NCBI GenBank assembly: GCA_041488155.1
Contig: JBGPOS010000042.1
Span: forward strand, 1-34,141
Reading direction: 5' to 3'
Source: JBGPOS01 sp041488155
Lineage (GTDB): Bacteria > Chloroflexota > Dehalococcoidia > Tepidiformales > Tepidiformaceae
Length of the DNA: 34,141 bases
Made by a program: the position numbers and the translations under genes. Below, in pieces: positions 1-9,479 of the stretch. The notes beneath the pieces were generated by a model. It had not been told where the DNA came from, did not search any database, and saw only the letters and a program-made list of their open reading frames with translations. How positions within the stretch are numbered: the stretch's first letter is position 1; each line of letters opens with the position of its first letter.

Positions 1-2742
1 CCCGTGCCCGTGCGGCTCGTCGAAGGCGAACAGGTCTCTACGGGAACGGCGTTGCGCCGGTCGAATCTTGTCGGGCGCGAACGGGAGCTGACCTTGCTCC
101 GTGCGCTCTGCGACCGGGTCGAGGCGGGCGCGGGCGCCGCCGTGACGATCTCCGGAGAGGTTGGGATAGGCACGACCCGGCTGGCGATCGAGCTGGAGCA
201 GCATCAACTGGGCCGGGGCTGGCGGGCGTTCCAGGGCTACTGTCTCGCACACCGGACATCGATCCCCTTTAGCCCCTGGGTCCAGCTGCTCTCCGCGTTC
301 TTTGCGATCGACTCCGGCCCCGGCACGGGGGAGCGCTCGTCACGCGTCCTCGAAACGATTCGATCACTCTCCCCCGAGCTTCTGGATTTCGCGCCGCTGC
401 TCGATTCCCTCCTCAGCCTGGACATCCCTCAAAACGAAGTGACACGCTCTATCGACGACGAGACTCGGCTCCAGCGCCTCATGGAACTTGTCACCCGGCT
501 CCTCCGCGCGCGCGCCGCCGGAGGGCCGATCGCGCTGATGCTGCACGACCTGCAGTGGGCCGACAGAAGCTCCATCCAGCTGCTCAACTACGTTGGCCGC
601 CACCTTGAAGGGTCCATGGTCATGGTCTGCCTCACCCACCGCGAAGAGCCGATCCCCGGCCTCGATCTCTTGCCTGATCTGACCACGGCGATCGTCCTCG
701 AGGAACTGGACGAAGGGGCGGCACTCGACCTCCTCCGATCGGTGCTGGATCGCCCCAATTTCAAAGACGCCGAGGGCCGGGCGATTCTGGCGCGAAGCCG
801 TCGCAACCCTCTGTTCCTCGAGGAGGTCGCCCGCGCCTTTCGCGCTTCGGGTGCCCTGGCCGGAGGTGAGACCACGGCCGAGCTTGAAAGCCTCGCGATC
901 CCCGACCGGCTTCAGTCCCTGCTCATGGCCAGTATCGATGCGCTGCCTCCGAGTTCGCGGCAGGTCGTCCGATTGGCCTCCGTCGTCGGCGCCACCTTCG
1001 AGGTGCCTGCCCTGGCGGCGCTCGCCGCCCCCATGACGCCTGCCGCTGAGCTCGACCGTCTCTTGCGAGGCCTCGTGCGTTCCGGTGTCATCCTCGCCCC
1101 CGATGGCGGCGCGCCCTATCGCTTCAGGCACAGCCTGCTCCAGGAAGTGGCCTACGAGAGCCTCTCGTTTGCACGCCGCCGGGCTCTCCACCGCCGGGCC
1201 GCGATGTATCTGGAAGACGCGAACCGCGGCGCGCTCGAGCCGCATTACGAGGCGCTCGCGCGCCACTACAAAGTCAGCCACGACTTCGCCAAGACGGTGA
1301 CCTACGCGGTGCTCGCGGGCGACAAGGCCCGCCGCGTCTTTGCAACCGAAGCCGCGGTCGACCGCTACAAAGATGCACTGGCTGCGATCGCCCGCACCCC
1401 CGGTCGCCACGACTACGACCGCAGCCAGGTTGACGAGCGCCTCGGCGACTGCCACGAAGTCGTCGGGCGGTACAGCCGGGCGGCGGACGCCTATCGCGTT
1501 GCCCTCCGAGAGTGGCGGGCCGCCCTCCACCGCGGCGAACAGCCGGGTCCTTTTGGACTCGGCCCGCCCGCCGAAGACGACGCGCGGACGCGAGAGGCGC
1601 GTCTATGCACGAAAATTGCTGTCGCCCGCGAACGCGCTTCCGACTACGACGGTTCGCTGCGGTGGCTCGACCGGGCCTGGGCCGCCCTCCCGCCGACGCG
1701 CCGGCGTCCGGCCGCCGAGATACTCGGGGCTCGAAGCATCGCCCTCTTCCGGAAGGGGCGTTACGCCCAGGCGATCCACTGGGGACGCCAGGCATTGCGC
1801 CTCGCGGGCCGCGACCGCGACGCCGGGCGAAGGGCCTATGCCCACCTCGTCATCGGCAACGCGCAGTTCGAAATGGGCGATCTTCGAGCGTCCGTCCGTC
1901 ATCGCCTGGCTGCGCTTCGACTCTTCGAACAGACGGGGAACCTCGCTCGCCTCTTTGCCGCCCAGGGAAACCTGGGTGTGAGCTATAGGGCCCTCGGCCA
2001 GCTCGAAAGGGCGCTGTTCTACCATCGCGCCTGCCTCGCGACCGCGGAGCGCATCGGCAACGCGACGGCTGCCGCCATGACCCACATCAACATCGGCGAG
2101 GTGCTCCTCGTGCAAGGGCGCCTCGCCGAGGCGACTGAGCAGTTCGAACAAACGGTCGCCGCTCATCGGCAGACAGGGCAGCTGGTCGCCCCGGCCGGCA
2201 TGGCGTTGGTGAACCTCTCGCGAGCGATGCTCCGCCAGGGGCGGCTCGCGGAAGCCACGTCGCGGCTCGAAGAGGGGTCCGAACTCCTCCGTAGCACAGG
2301 TGCCAGGGGGCTGCTGCTCGATGCAAGGCTCCAACAGGCTGAGCTCGAGCTGGCAACCGGCGCCGCCGAACGCGCCGTCCAGTCGGCCCGCCGGACGCTG
2401 CAGGCTGCCGAAGAGATTGGCAGCGACATCGTCCAGGCACGGGCCCTGTTCGTGCTCGCCAGCGCTTCACTGGCGGTGGGCGACACGGCCACTGCGGAAC
2501 ACGACTTCCTCGCCAGCGCGACCCTTGCGCGCCGCCTCGGGGCGCCCTACGAAGAGGCGCGCGCCTTGCTCGCACTCGCAGAATGCCTCACCGGGGAGGC
2601 CGCGGGCTCGCGCCAGCGAACGCCCGCGCGGGCGTTCGCGCGCCGTGCCGCGCTCCTCTTCGCTCGCCTCGCGACCGAGGACCAGTTCCGGCGCGCACAA
2701 CAACTCGTGGAGCGACTCGCCAACCCCACCGCCAGGCAATAG
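1..2742 (+). CDS. AAA-ATPase/TPR signalling protein, 5' end cut by the window
   Basis: The reading frame is open from the first base. Residue numbers here count from the GTG at 4. Residues about 22-60 carry the LVGREREL motif and a P-loop-like GEVGIGTTRL, and LMLHDLQWAD near 178-187 is the Walker B. This is the AAA-type module of LuxR/cyclase-associated regulators. From about 400 to the end the protein is alpha-helical with TPR-like repeats, which usually bind partners or ligands. The Walker A lysine is replaced by Thr57, so nucleotide binding may be lost or altered. The first residues (PVPVRLVEGE) resemble the linker after a class III adenylate/guanylate cyclase domain, so I infer the gene begins upstream with such a domain. 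No HTH is seen at the C-terminus. It ends at TAG 2740-2742. Function beyond signalling is unknown. Confidence 0.8.
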   Translation, partial: PVPVRLVEGEQVSTGTALRRSNLVGRERELTLLRALCDRVEAGAGAAVTISGEVGIGTTRLAIELEQHQLGRGWRAFQGYCLAHRTSIPFSPWVQLLSAFFAIDSGPGTGERSSRVLETIRSLSPELLDFAPLLDSLLSLDIPQNEVTRSIDDETRLQRLMELVTRLLRARAAGGPIALMLHDLQWADRSSIQLLNYVGRHLEGSMVMVCLTHREEPIPGLDLLPDLTTAIVLEELDEGAALDLLRSVLDRPNFKDAEGRAILARSRRNPLFLEEVARAFRASGALAGGETTAELESLAIPDRLQSLLMASIDALPPSSRQVVRLASVVGATFEVPALAALAAPMTPAAELDRLLRGLVRSGVILAPDGGAPYRFRHSLLQEVAYESLSFARRRALHRRAAMYLEDANRGALEPHYEALARHYKVSHDFAKTVTYAVLAGDKARRVFATEAAVDRYKDALAAIARTPGRHDYDRSQVDERLGDCHEVVGRYSRAADAYRVALREWRAALHRGEQPGPFGLGPPAEDDARTREARLCTKIAVARERASDYDGSLRWLDRAWAALPPTRRRPAAEILGARSIALFRKGRYAQAIHWGRQALRLAGRDRDAGRRAYAHLVIGNAQFEMGDLRASVRHRLAALRLFEQTGNLARLFAAQGNLGVSYRALGQLERALFYHRACLATAERIGNATAAAMTHINIGEVLLVQGRLAEATEQFEQTVAAHRQTGQLVAPAGMALVNLSRAMLRQGRLAEATSRLEEGSELLRSTGARGLLLDARLQQAELELATGAAERAVQSARRTLQAAEEIGSDIVQARALFVLASASLAVGDTATAEHDFLASATLARRLGAPYEEARALLALAECLTGEAAGSRQRTPARAFARRAALLFARLATEDQFRRAQQLVERLANPTARQ

Positions 2743-3048
2743 CCCGGCGTCCCCTGGCAATTCCGCAACCGTCGGTCATCTCCTGGCGCCGAAAGCACCT
2801 TCATTCGATGTTCAACCCACGAATCGGCCTGTAAGATTCACCTCCGCTACACGATTCTCGACCCGGCTTGCCCGGAGAATCGCCGGACAAACCATCCGGT
2901 CGCCACGACCGCACACTTCTGTGCGAGACTGTGCGCCGCTGCGAGGTTTGGGGCATCAAGAGAGTCAGAGAACCCGTCACAACGCTGAAGCGTTAGCTAT
3001 CCAGAATGTCCGCGAAAGCGCGCATCGAAGGTGAAGGGGACACACCAG
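2743..3048. other. 306-bp intergenic region with several inverted repeats
   Basis: No convincing gene is present. I see CGATTCTC/GAGAATCG (2852-2859 and 2875-2882), CCGGA/TCCGG (2883-2887 and 2895-2899), CGCACA-cttc-TGTGCG (2910-2925), and AACGCT-ga-AGCGTT (2981-2994). The last lies about 55 bp before the protease start and could be an operator or part of a leader. None is followed by a T-run. The region presumably holds the promoter of the secreted protease gene. Confidence 0.5.
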
Positions 3049-6000
3049 ATGACGACAAGATCCACGCGTGCTGCTCGATGGGTGTGGCTTCCAGCCGCAG
3101 TGCTGGCCATCGCGGCCGGTCTCTTGCCCGCTACCCGGGACTCCTCGGACGTGCGCGCGATTGGCACGGGGATCTGCGCCGGCGACGGCCTGAAGAACCC
3201 CGGCTTCGAAACCGGCGACACCTCCTGCTGGACCATCTTGAAGGCGACCAGCGGCATGGCGGTCGTTGGGGCCGAGGGCCCCGCCCAGTGGTCGACCTAC
3301 GGCCACGCCCCCGGTGCCCCCATCACTGTCACGCCCTACCGCGGCACGAAGATGCTGCGCATCGGGAAGCCCAAGAACCTCTCCGAATCAGATAAACGCC
3401 CGGACAACGTCATCTACCAGGTGTTCCAGCCGACATCGAGCACCCTCAGGTTCGCCGTCCGCCTGTTCTCGTTCGAGTTTCGCGGCCGCGACACATTTTC
3501 CTTCGACCTCACCACCGACTCCGCTACGCCGGTACACGTCGGCACGCTGAGTCCGTTTGCCCTGAAGCGCGGTACCACCACCGTTGTGAGCTGCTCAGGC
3601 CCGCTCCCCTGTTCGTCGTCGATTGACGTTGGCAACCGCAACGACTTCCTCGACAGCGGCTGGCAGGTCGTCACCATCACCAACGTCCCCTTGACCAGCG
3701 GGCCCCTGAAACTCAAGTACTCCGTCGGCGGCACCGACGACGATGCCCACGCCACCTGGGCCTACTTCGACAACGTCAATACGCCCCCCGTGGCGAAGTT
3801 CGACATTCTGAGCCCGCTCGTTTCCTTCGCCCCGGGAGCCAGCGAAGGCGCCCCGGTCAGGCTCGCCGACCGTTCGTTCGACCCCGACAGCGATGGCAGG
3901 ATCGTCGCCTGGAACTGGACCATCCTGTATCCCGGCTCACCTCCGCATAGCATCACTTCAACGCTCCAGAACCCCGCCTTCGTACCTGCCCAGAACGGCT
4001 CGTACACGATCACCCTGAAGGTGACCGACAACGACGGCGAAACAAACACCGTCTCTTCGAGCCAGGTAGCGACCGACGGCACCCTTATCGCCGCCGGGAC
4101 GGTCTACAACGCCCCTCCGCTCGTCAACGCCCTGAATGTCGACGCGCTCGCCGGCCAGAGCTTCGGGCTCGAGGGCCGCTTCTCCGATGCCGGGTGGCTC
4201 GACACGCACACCGCAACCTGGTCCGTGGCTGGCGGGCCTCCCGCCATCGTCCAGGAGGACCACTCGGCCGCCCTCGGTCTGGGCGCGGTCACCGGGACGA
4301 TGGCCGCGCCCGCGAGCGATACCACTGGGTCGCTCATCGTTACCGACGATGGCGGGGCGTCTCGTTCAGACACCTTCGCCGTCCACGTTCTGCCCAATAC
4401 CGCGGCAACGCGGAACAACTACGAGCCGAATGACACGCCGGCTACCGCCAAGAGCCTTGCGACTGACGGGTCCTACCTCTCCTTCATCCAGCAGGCCGGA
4501 GACAAGGACTTCTTCGAAGTGCAGTGGCCGGGCTACGGCACAACCGCCCAGCCGCTCCCCGCAGGCACCGAGGTGCTGGCCAGCCTCAAAGACCTCCCCG
4601 CAGACTACGACCTCATCCTCGTGGCCGTGCCGCCGCAGCAACGCACCAGCGACTGGTCGTTCAGCGGTGACTGGTCCTTCAGCGCCGACTGGTCGTTCAG
4701 CGGCGACTGGTCGTTCAGCGGCGAATGGTCCTTCAGCGGGGAGTGGTCGTTCAGCGCCGACTGGTCGTTCAGCACCGTCGAGCGCAGCGCCTACGGCCAG
4801 GGCGGCACGATGAACGCCGACTGGTCGTTCAGCGACTGGTCCTTCAGCGCCGACTGGTCATTCAGCGGCTACTCGTTCCCGGCGGGCGCGTTCGCGCCCC
4901 TCGATGTCAACGGGTTCGAATTCACCCCGGTCTCGCAGTTCGTGTCCGACGCCCAGGCGCGCGCAGGGATCTCCGAGACTGACATCCGGCTCGCCGAGCT
5001 CGCCCTGGGCAGCCTTCCCGCGAACGCCAAGGTCGTAGGGTTCTCCGCCAATCGCGGCCTCGCGAGCGAAACTGCCTTCGCCCGCATCGATGTCCCTGGA
5101 ACGAAGCTCTACGCCGTGGTCGTGGGTTCCAACGGCGCCTTCAGCTCGGCGCCCTACCGGCTGCAACTCGAGGCTTCCGTCCCACTGCTGGCCGCCGTCC
5201 AAAGCTCGGCGCCTTCATCGACAGCCCAGGCTCAGTTAGCCGCGGTTTGCCCGGCGCGGGCGAACCTTGCGACCATCCCGCAGTTGCCGGCTGCCACCAC
5301 CGTCTCTTCGGCCAATTCCAGCCCAACCACGCTCTTCCTTACCCAGCGCGAACGCATGCAAGCGCTCTACGGGGGGTCCAGCTGGATTTCCATGCTGTCG
5401 GCTTTGCAGGGCCTCGCAAACGCCTCCGCCGTCAACGGCGAAATCATCAGCCTTCCCTCCACCATCTACGCTCAGTGGGACACACACCCCTGCAGCGTCG
5501 ACTCCGCGAACCAGGTCAGCGAAAGTATCCGCTCCTTCATCGCCACGGAGCTGCTTCTCCATCCGACCATCCAATACGTCGTGATCGTGGGCAGCGATGA
5601 CATAATCCCGTTCCATCGCGTCCCCGACGAGACCGTCTTCAGCAACGAGCGCTTCTACCTGGGCAGCTCCTTCCTCAAGTTCGGCACGCCCCTCTACGCC
5701 AGCGTCCAGGGCGGCTACAACCTCACCGACGACTTCTACGTCGACCGCGTCCCCACCCCCTGGCAGGGACGGGAACTCTATGTTCCGGACCTCCCCATTG
5801 GCAGGCTCGTGGAGACGCCTGCGGAGATAGCCGCCCAGGCGCAGGCCTTCCTCGCCACTAACGGCCAGTTGCAGTCGCTGTCGCCCACGACCGGGTTCGT
5901 CTCCGGCTACGACTTCTTCGCCGACGGCGCTGCCGCTACCGCGGCCGCTCTCCAGGCCGGGCCACTCGCAGTCCGAACGCTCATCAACGACACCTGGACC

Positions 6001-8073
6001 GCCGACGACCTTCGCTGCTCCCTCCTGGGCGCCGGTACGGGATGCACCTTCACGCCTGCCGACATTAGCGCCGTCAACGCTCACTTCACCCACTTCGCCG
6101 CCCTCTCCGCAAAAGGCTTCCAGCAAGGCGCGGCGGGACAGCTACTGAAGAGCAGCGACGTCGCCCTCGCCGGCGGTGGCTCCGCTCTGACCCGCAAGAT
6201 CCTCTTCTCGATCGGCTGCCACGCCGGCTTCAACGCCCCCGATGGCTCGGTCTCGTCTGTCGACCCGGCCCTCGGGCTCGACCCCGCCCTCGACTTCGCC
6301 CAGGCCATGGCCCGCCAGCGAGCCGTGTTCATCGCCAGCACCGGCTTCGGTCTTGGTGACACGCAGGGCCTGGGTGGGACCGAGCAACTTCTCGTGCTCT
6401 TCGCAAACGAGCTGATGCACAACGGCGTGTCGGCTGGCCAGGCGCTCATGCAGGCCAAGCACAAGTACATTTCGGGCTTGCCCGCGATGTCTGTGTACGA
6501 CGAGAAGTCCACGATCCAGGCCGCCCTCTACGGCCTGCCTATGTACAAGGTGAACCTGCCCGGGACCACATCAGCTCCCCAGGTGCTCGCAGCAACAGCC
6601 CTCACGGGCGGCACCATCGCGACGACGTTCACCCCACAGCCAACTTCCGACGGCGTGTACTACGTCCCGAGCGGCGGCGACGTCGAGGGCCCGGCGTTTC
6701 GGCCGCTCCAGCCAAGGGAGATCATTGCCAACGTCACCGGCGCGACCGACTCGCCGGTCCACGGCGTGCTTCTCAAGAGCACTGCTTTCCACGACGTGCC
6801 GGCGACAGACCCTGTGATCGTCCGGCCCACGAGCGAGTGGGAGCGCAACCAGCGCGAGCCCCAGGTTTGTCAGCCGTCGTTCTGGCCTTCCGAGATCGTC
6901 CGCGTAAACACGCTCGAGACCGGGCTCGGCCAGCCCGAGCAGACTATCGTCGTGACGCCGGGGCAGTTCCGCTGCGATTCGGGCGCCGCCAGCACAGTCA
7001 CCGGCACCCAGCGGCTTTACGACAGCCTGTCGTTCGACCTGCTCCGTTCGTCGAGCCTCGACGTGACGCCACCCACCCTGGCCAGCCTCGACCTCCGCAA
7101 AGTCGGGACGAATGTCTCCCTGACCATCACCGGGAGCGACCCGGCCGGCGCAAACCCTCCATCAACCCAGAGTGGGCTCGCCCGGATAATCGTGCTCCGT
7201 CAGCGGCCGGGCAGTCTCACGCTTGAAGCCGACGTTACGTTGACGGCCTTGCCACTGAGCGGCGCCTTCGTCGTGACCATCCCCGATCCGGGGACCGACG
7301 CGCTCATCGTCGAGCTTGCCGACGCCGCCGGGAACGTGACGGTCTACACCGGGAAAGCGGCGCCGCTGCACCTCGTCAGCGTCGACGCCGGACCGGACCA
7401 GGACTTCACCGATACCGTTGCCACAAGCTTCAACGCTTCGATCCCAGGGTTCGCCTCGCTCACCGGACCCGTCAACTACTTCTGGGACTTCGGCGACGGC
7501 GCTTCGACCAGCGGCCTCGTCACGGGCTCTTCGCTTGTGGTGAGCCACCAGTACTCTTCTGCCCTGGGCTGGCAGTTCAACGCTCACCTCAAAGTCACCG
7601 ACGCCAACGGAGGTGTCGGGCTGGACGACGTTGTCGTGACCTTCTTCTGCACCGACCCCCAGGACGTTCCCCAGCCGTTCTTCGGCGACTTCCGGCCTGC
7701 CGACCTCATCGGCTGCCGTGTCACCGCCACAGCAACCACCATGACCATCACCTTGAAGACGGTCGGACAGCTGCACTGGTACAACGATGATTTCCAGTAC
7801 CGAATCTATCTGAATCTCTCGACCGGCACCGTACTGTTAAAGTACCGCGAAGGCCATGCGACGGGCCTCCCCAGCCTCGCCGTCGTGGTCTCTGGCAACG
7901 AGATCAGCTTCACATTCGCCCTTGCCGACATCGGGCGCGCCGGCGCCAATCGCGGCCTGCCGATCCCATGGCGCGCTGAAACCCGACGGGACGAAGAGTT
8001 CTTCTTCCCGCCCCCAGTGATCCTCGACGCGATGCCCAACACCGGCGTCTTTACGACGATCCTGCCGCCTTAG
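3049..8073 (+). CDS. Secreted multidomain protein with C25 (gingipain-like) peptidase, PKD and PPC domains
   Basis: 1674 residues from ATG 3049. I prefer this to the in-frame GTG at 3031 because AAGGGGA sits 8 nt before the ATG and a signal peptide follows directly (basic start, then hydrophobic VWLPAAVLAIAAGLLP). Order of parts: N-terminal beta-rich region with NPGFETGD (about 45-240); PKD domain (245-340); a second PKD-like domain (355-450); a PPC-type domain starting YEPNDTPA (457-528) that is interrupted by [DE]WSFS repeats (535-606) and appears to resume to YRLQLEA (about 709); a caspase-fold C25-like peptidase (760-1190) with VVIVGSDDIIPFHRV; another PKD domain with FWDFGDG (1443-1534); and a beta-rich tail. 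Candidate catalytic residues are His1015 (HFTHF) and Cys1057 (SIGCHAG). There is no LPXTG motif or C-terminal membrane helix. It probably acts outside the cell; the substrate is unknown. Confidence 0.85.
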   Translation: MTTRSTRAARWVWLPAAVLAIAAGLLPATRDSSDVRAIGTGICAGDGLKNPGFETGDTSCWTILKATSGMAVVGAEGPAQWSTYGHAPGAPITVTPYRGTKMLRIGKPKNLSESDKRPDNVIYQVFQPTSSTLRFAVRLFSFEFRGRDTFSFDLTTDSATPVHVGTLSPFALKRGTTTVVSCSGPLPCSSSIDVGNRNDFLDSGWQVVTITNVPLTSGPLKLKYSVGGTDDDAHATWAYFDNVNTPPVAKFDILSPLVSFAPGASEGAPVRLADRSFDPDSDGRIVAWNWTILYPGSPPHSITSTLQNPAFVPAQNGSYTITLKVTDNDGETNTVSSSQVATDGTLIAAGTVYNAPPLVNALNVDALAGQSFGLEGRFSDAGWLDTHTATWSVAGGPPAIVQEDHSAALGLGAVTGTMAAPASDTTGSLIVTDDGGASRSDTFAVHVLPNTAATRNNYEPNDTPATAKSLATDGSYLSFIQQAGDKDFFEVQWPGYGTTAQPLPAGTEVLASLKDLPADYDLILVAVPPQQRTSDWSFSGDWSFSADWSFSGDWSFSGEWSFSGEWSFSADWSFSTVERSAYGQGGTMNADWSFSDWSFSADWSFSGYSFPAGAFAPLDVNGFEFTPVSQFVSDAQARAGISETDIRLAELALGSLPANAKVVGFSANRGLASETAFARIDVPGTKLYAVVVGSNGAFSSAPYRLQLEASVPLLAAVQSSAPSSTAQAQLAAVCPARANLATIPQLPAATTVSSANSSPTTLFLTQRERMQALYGGSSWISMLSALQGLANASAVNGEIISLPSTIYAQWDTHPCSVDSANQVSESIRSFIATELLLHPTIQYVVIVGSDDIIPFHRVPDETVFSNERFYLGSSFLKFGTPLYASVQGGYNLTDDFYVDRVPTPWQGRELYVPDLPIGRLVETPAEIAAQAQAFLATNGQLQSLSPTTGFVSGYDFFADGAAATAAALQAGPLAVRTLINDTWTADDLRCSLLGAGTGCTFTPADISAVNAHFTHFAALSAKGFQQGAAGQLLKSSDVALAGGGSALTRKILFSIGCHAGFNAPDGSVSSVDPALGLDPALDFAQAMARQRAVFIASTGFGLGDTQGLGGTEQLLVLFANELMHNGVSAGQALMQAKHKYISGLPAMSVYDEKSTIQAALYGLPMYKVNLPGTTSAPQVLAATALTGGTIATTFTPQPTSDGVYYVPSGGDVEGPAFRPLQPREIIANVTGATDSPVHGVLLKSTAFHDVPATDPVIVRPTSEWERNQREPQVCQPSFWPSEIVRVNTLETGLGQPEQTIVVTPGQFRCDSGAASTVTGTQRLYDSLSFDLLRSSSLDVTPPTLASLDLRKVGTNVSLTITGSDPAGANPPSTQSGLARIIVLRQRPGSLTLEADVTLTALPLSGAFVVTIPDPGTDALIVELADAAGNVTVYTGKAAPLHLVSVDAGPDQDFTDTVATSFNASIPGFASLTGPVNYFWDFGDGASTSGLVTGSSLVVSHQYSSALGWQFNAHLKVTDANGGVGLDDVVVTFFCTDPQDVPQPFFGDFRPADLIGCRVTATATTMTITLKTVGQLHWYNDDFQYRIYLNLSTGTVLLKYREGHATGLPSLAVVVSGNEISFTFALADIGRAGANRGLPIPWRAETRRDEEFFFPPPVILDAMPNTGVFTTILPP
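4651..4866 (+). repeat. Tandem [DE]WSFS coding repeat
   Basis: Ten copies of the pentapeptide [DE]WSFS, mostly spaced by one Gly or Ala (18-nt unit). They form a block of seven, a 14-residue linker beginning TVERS, and a block of three. Codons differ at third positions (TCG/TCC/TCA, GGT/GGC) while the peptide is constant, so the protein sequence rather than the DNA seems to be preserved. The block lies in a loop of the PPC-type domain of the secreted peptidase. Confidence 0.95.
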
Positions 8074-8118
8074 CACCGCAAACGAGGCCGAGGGCCCTGG
8101 GCCAATCAGCAGACCGGT

Positions 8119-9366
8119 TCAGGAGCCGTCCGCGTCGAACGGGCCGGTCAGGTCGAGTTCCTTCGCGAACTCCCGGACGGCTGGGATGACCTCTTCCCCC
8201 ATCAAGCGAAGGCTTCGCATCGCGTCGTCGTGGGTCATGGCGCCATCCCCGTCCCAGAAGAAGACGCTCCCCGGACGCAGGTATTCGAGGACGTGCTTGA
8301 CCTTCGGCAGCACCGTCTTCGGTGTGCCCGTGATGATGCTCATGCTTTCCAGCTGCTGTTCGAACGACCCGTAGCGATTACCCAACGGACTCAGCGGCGG
8401 CGGCCCGGCGACACGCCCCCGCGCCGCCGCCGTCGCGTAGTTGTCGATCGTCGGCAGGACGTTGGTGCGCGAAGTCATCCCCGGGAGGTTCTGGATGAAC
8501 GGACGCACGATCCCTTCGTTGCCTTCGAGGAACGGGTTGCTCGGCCCCTGCACGTACTTCCGCCCGGCCGCCTCGGCGAGCTCTTCCGTCTCGTCGACGT
8601 GGACCTTGAAGAGGTAGCCGAGGTGCTCCGGGCCTGAGGTGTATCCGGCTTCCGCCGCGCACTCGTGGTAGTACTGGAACGAAGGCTTTGTCAGCTCGAG
8701 TGCCGTTGCCAGCATGATGTACGGGTAGCGGTGCTCGGCCGCCCACTTCACCGTCGCTTTGCTCAAGCCGCCGGGGATGAAGATGGGCGGATGGGGCTGC
8801 TGGTAGGGGCGGGCCCAGGGATTGACGTAGCGGAACTGGTAGTGCTCGCCCTCCCAGCGAAACGGCCCCGGCGTCGTCCACGCCTTGACGATCAGGTCGT
8901 GTGCCTCCTGGAACCGCTCCCAGTTGTAGGGAGATTGTCCGTTGTGCGCCACGCTCTCCCGGCCTGTGCCGCGCACCCAGCCGCTGACCAGGCGGCCGTG
9001 AGAGATCATGTCGATGATCGCCAGCTCCTCCGCCAGCCAGAGGGGATCGTCCCAGATGGGGAGGACGTTTCCGAGGAGCACTATCTTCGCCCGCTTCGTG
9101 ATCCGCGCCAGGATCGCCGCTTCGACGTTCATCACCCCGCCCATGCAGAACGGTGTGCTGTGGTGCTCGTTCAGGACGAGGCCGTCGAAACCGGCTTCCT
9201 CGGCCGCTATCTTCTCGTCGAGGTAGCGGTTGTAGAGTTCGGCGCCGACGCGCGGGTTGTAGCTGCCGTTACTCAACCCGAGGTCCTGGATGGCCCGTCC
9301 CGTCGCGCCAAAATAGCCCGACGCCGAGTCCTGGTAAGGCCGTTCTGTGAAGTACCCGAGGAACAA
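8119..9366 (-). CDS. LLM-class flavin-dependent oxidoreductase
   Basis: 415 residues, close to the usual length for the larger luciferase-like enzymes. The family features are a TIM-barrel start (FLGYFTERP), the EEAGFDGLVLNEHH motif, RITKRAKIVLLGNVLP and SHGRLVSGWVRGTGRE. Such enzymes use FMN or F420 to oxidise or reduce small organic substrates; the substrate here is not evident. The start is TTG (9364-9366) with GGAG six nt upstream. A minus-strand TAGAAT at 9431-9436 could be its -10. It is convergent with the secreted protease gene and lies downstream of the amidase on the same strand with a 113-bp gap. Confidence 0.88.
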   Translation of the reverse strand: MFLGYFTERPYQDSASGYFGATGRAIQDLGLSNGSYNPRVGAELYNRYLDEKIAAEEAGFDGLVLNEHHSTPFCMGGVMNVEAAILARITKRAKIVLLGNVLPIWDDPLWLAEELAIIDMISHGRLVSGWVRGTGRESVAHNGQSPYNWERFQEAHDLIVKAWTTPGPFRWEGEHYQFRYVNPWARPYQQPHPPIFIPGGLSKATVKWAAEHRYPYIMLATALELTKPSFQYYHECAAEAGYTSGPEHLGYLFKVHVDETEELAEAAGRKYVQGPSNPFLEGNEGIVRPFIQNLPGMTSRTNVLPTIDNYATAAARGRVAGPPPLSPLGNRYGSFEQQLESMSIITGTPKTVLPKVKHVLEYLRPGSVFFWDGDGAMTHDDAMRSLRLMGEEVIPAVREFAKELDLTGPFDADGS

Positions 9367-9479
9367 AACGAACTCCGTCCTTGGCCCTCGGACACCTGAA
9401 GCGCGCGCGGCTCATCGCCCGGGAGCCCCCATTCTACCCGGCGTGCGTCGATCCGCTCCAGAACGCCGACGGGCCCGGC

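Noticed and set aside
364..1530. Minus-strand frame of 388 codons within the AAA/TPR gene
   Set aside because: GC-rich shadow frame with no domain; the plus strand has clear NTPase and TPR features.
4651..4866. CRISPR-like or satellite DNA
   Set aside because: The 18-nt units are contiguous and coding with synonymous changes, and no unique spacers are present.
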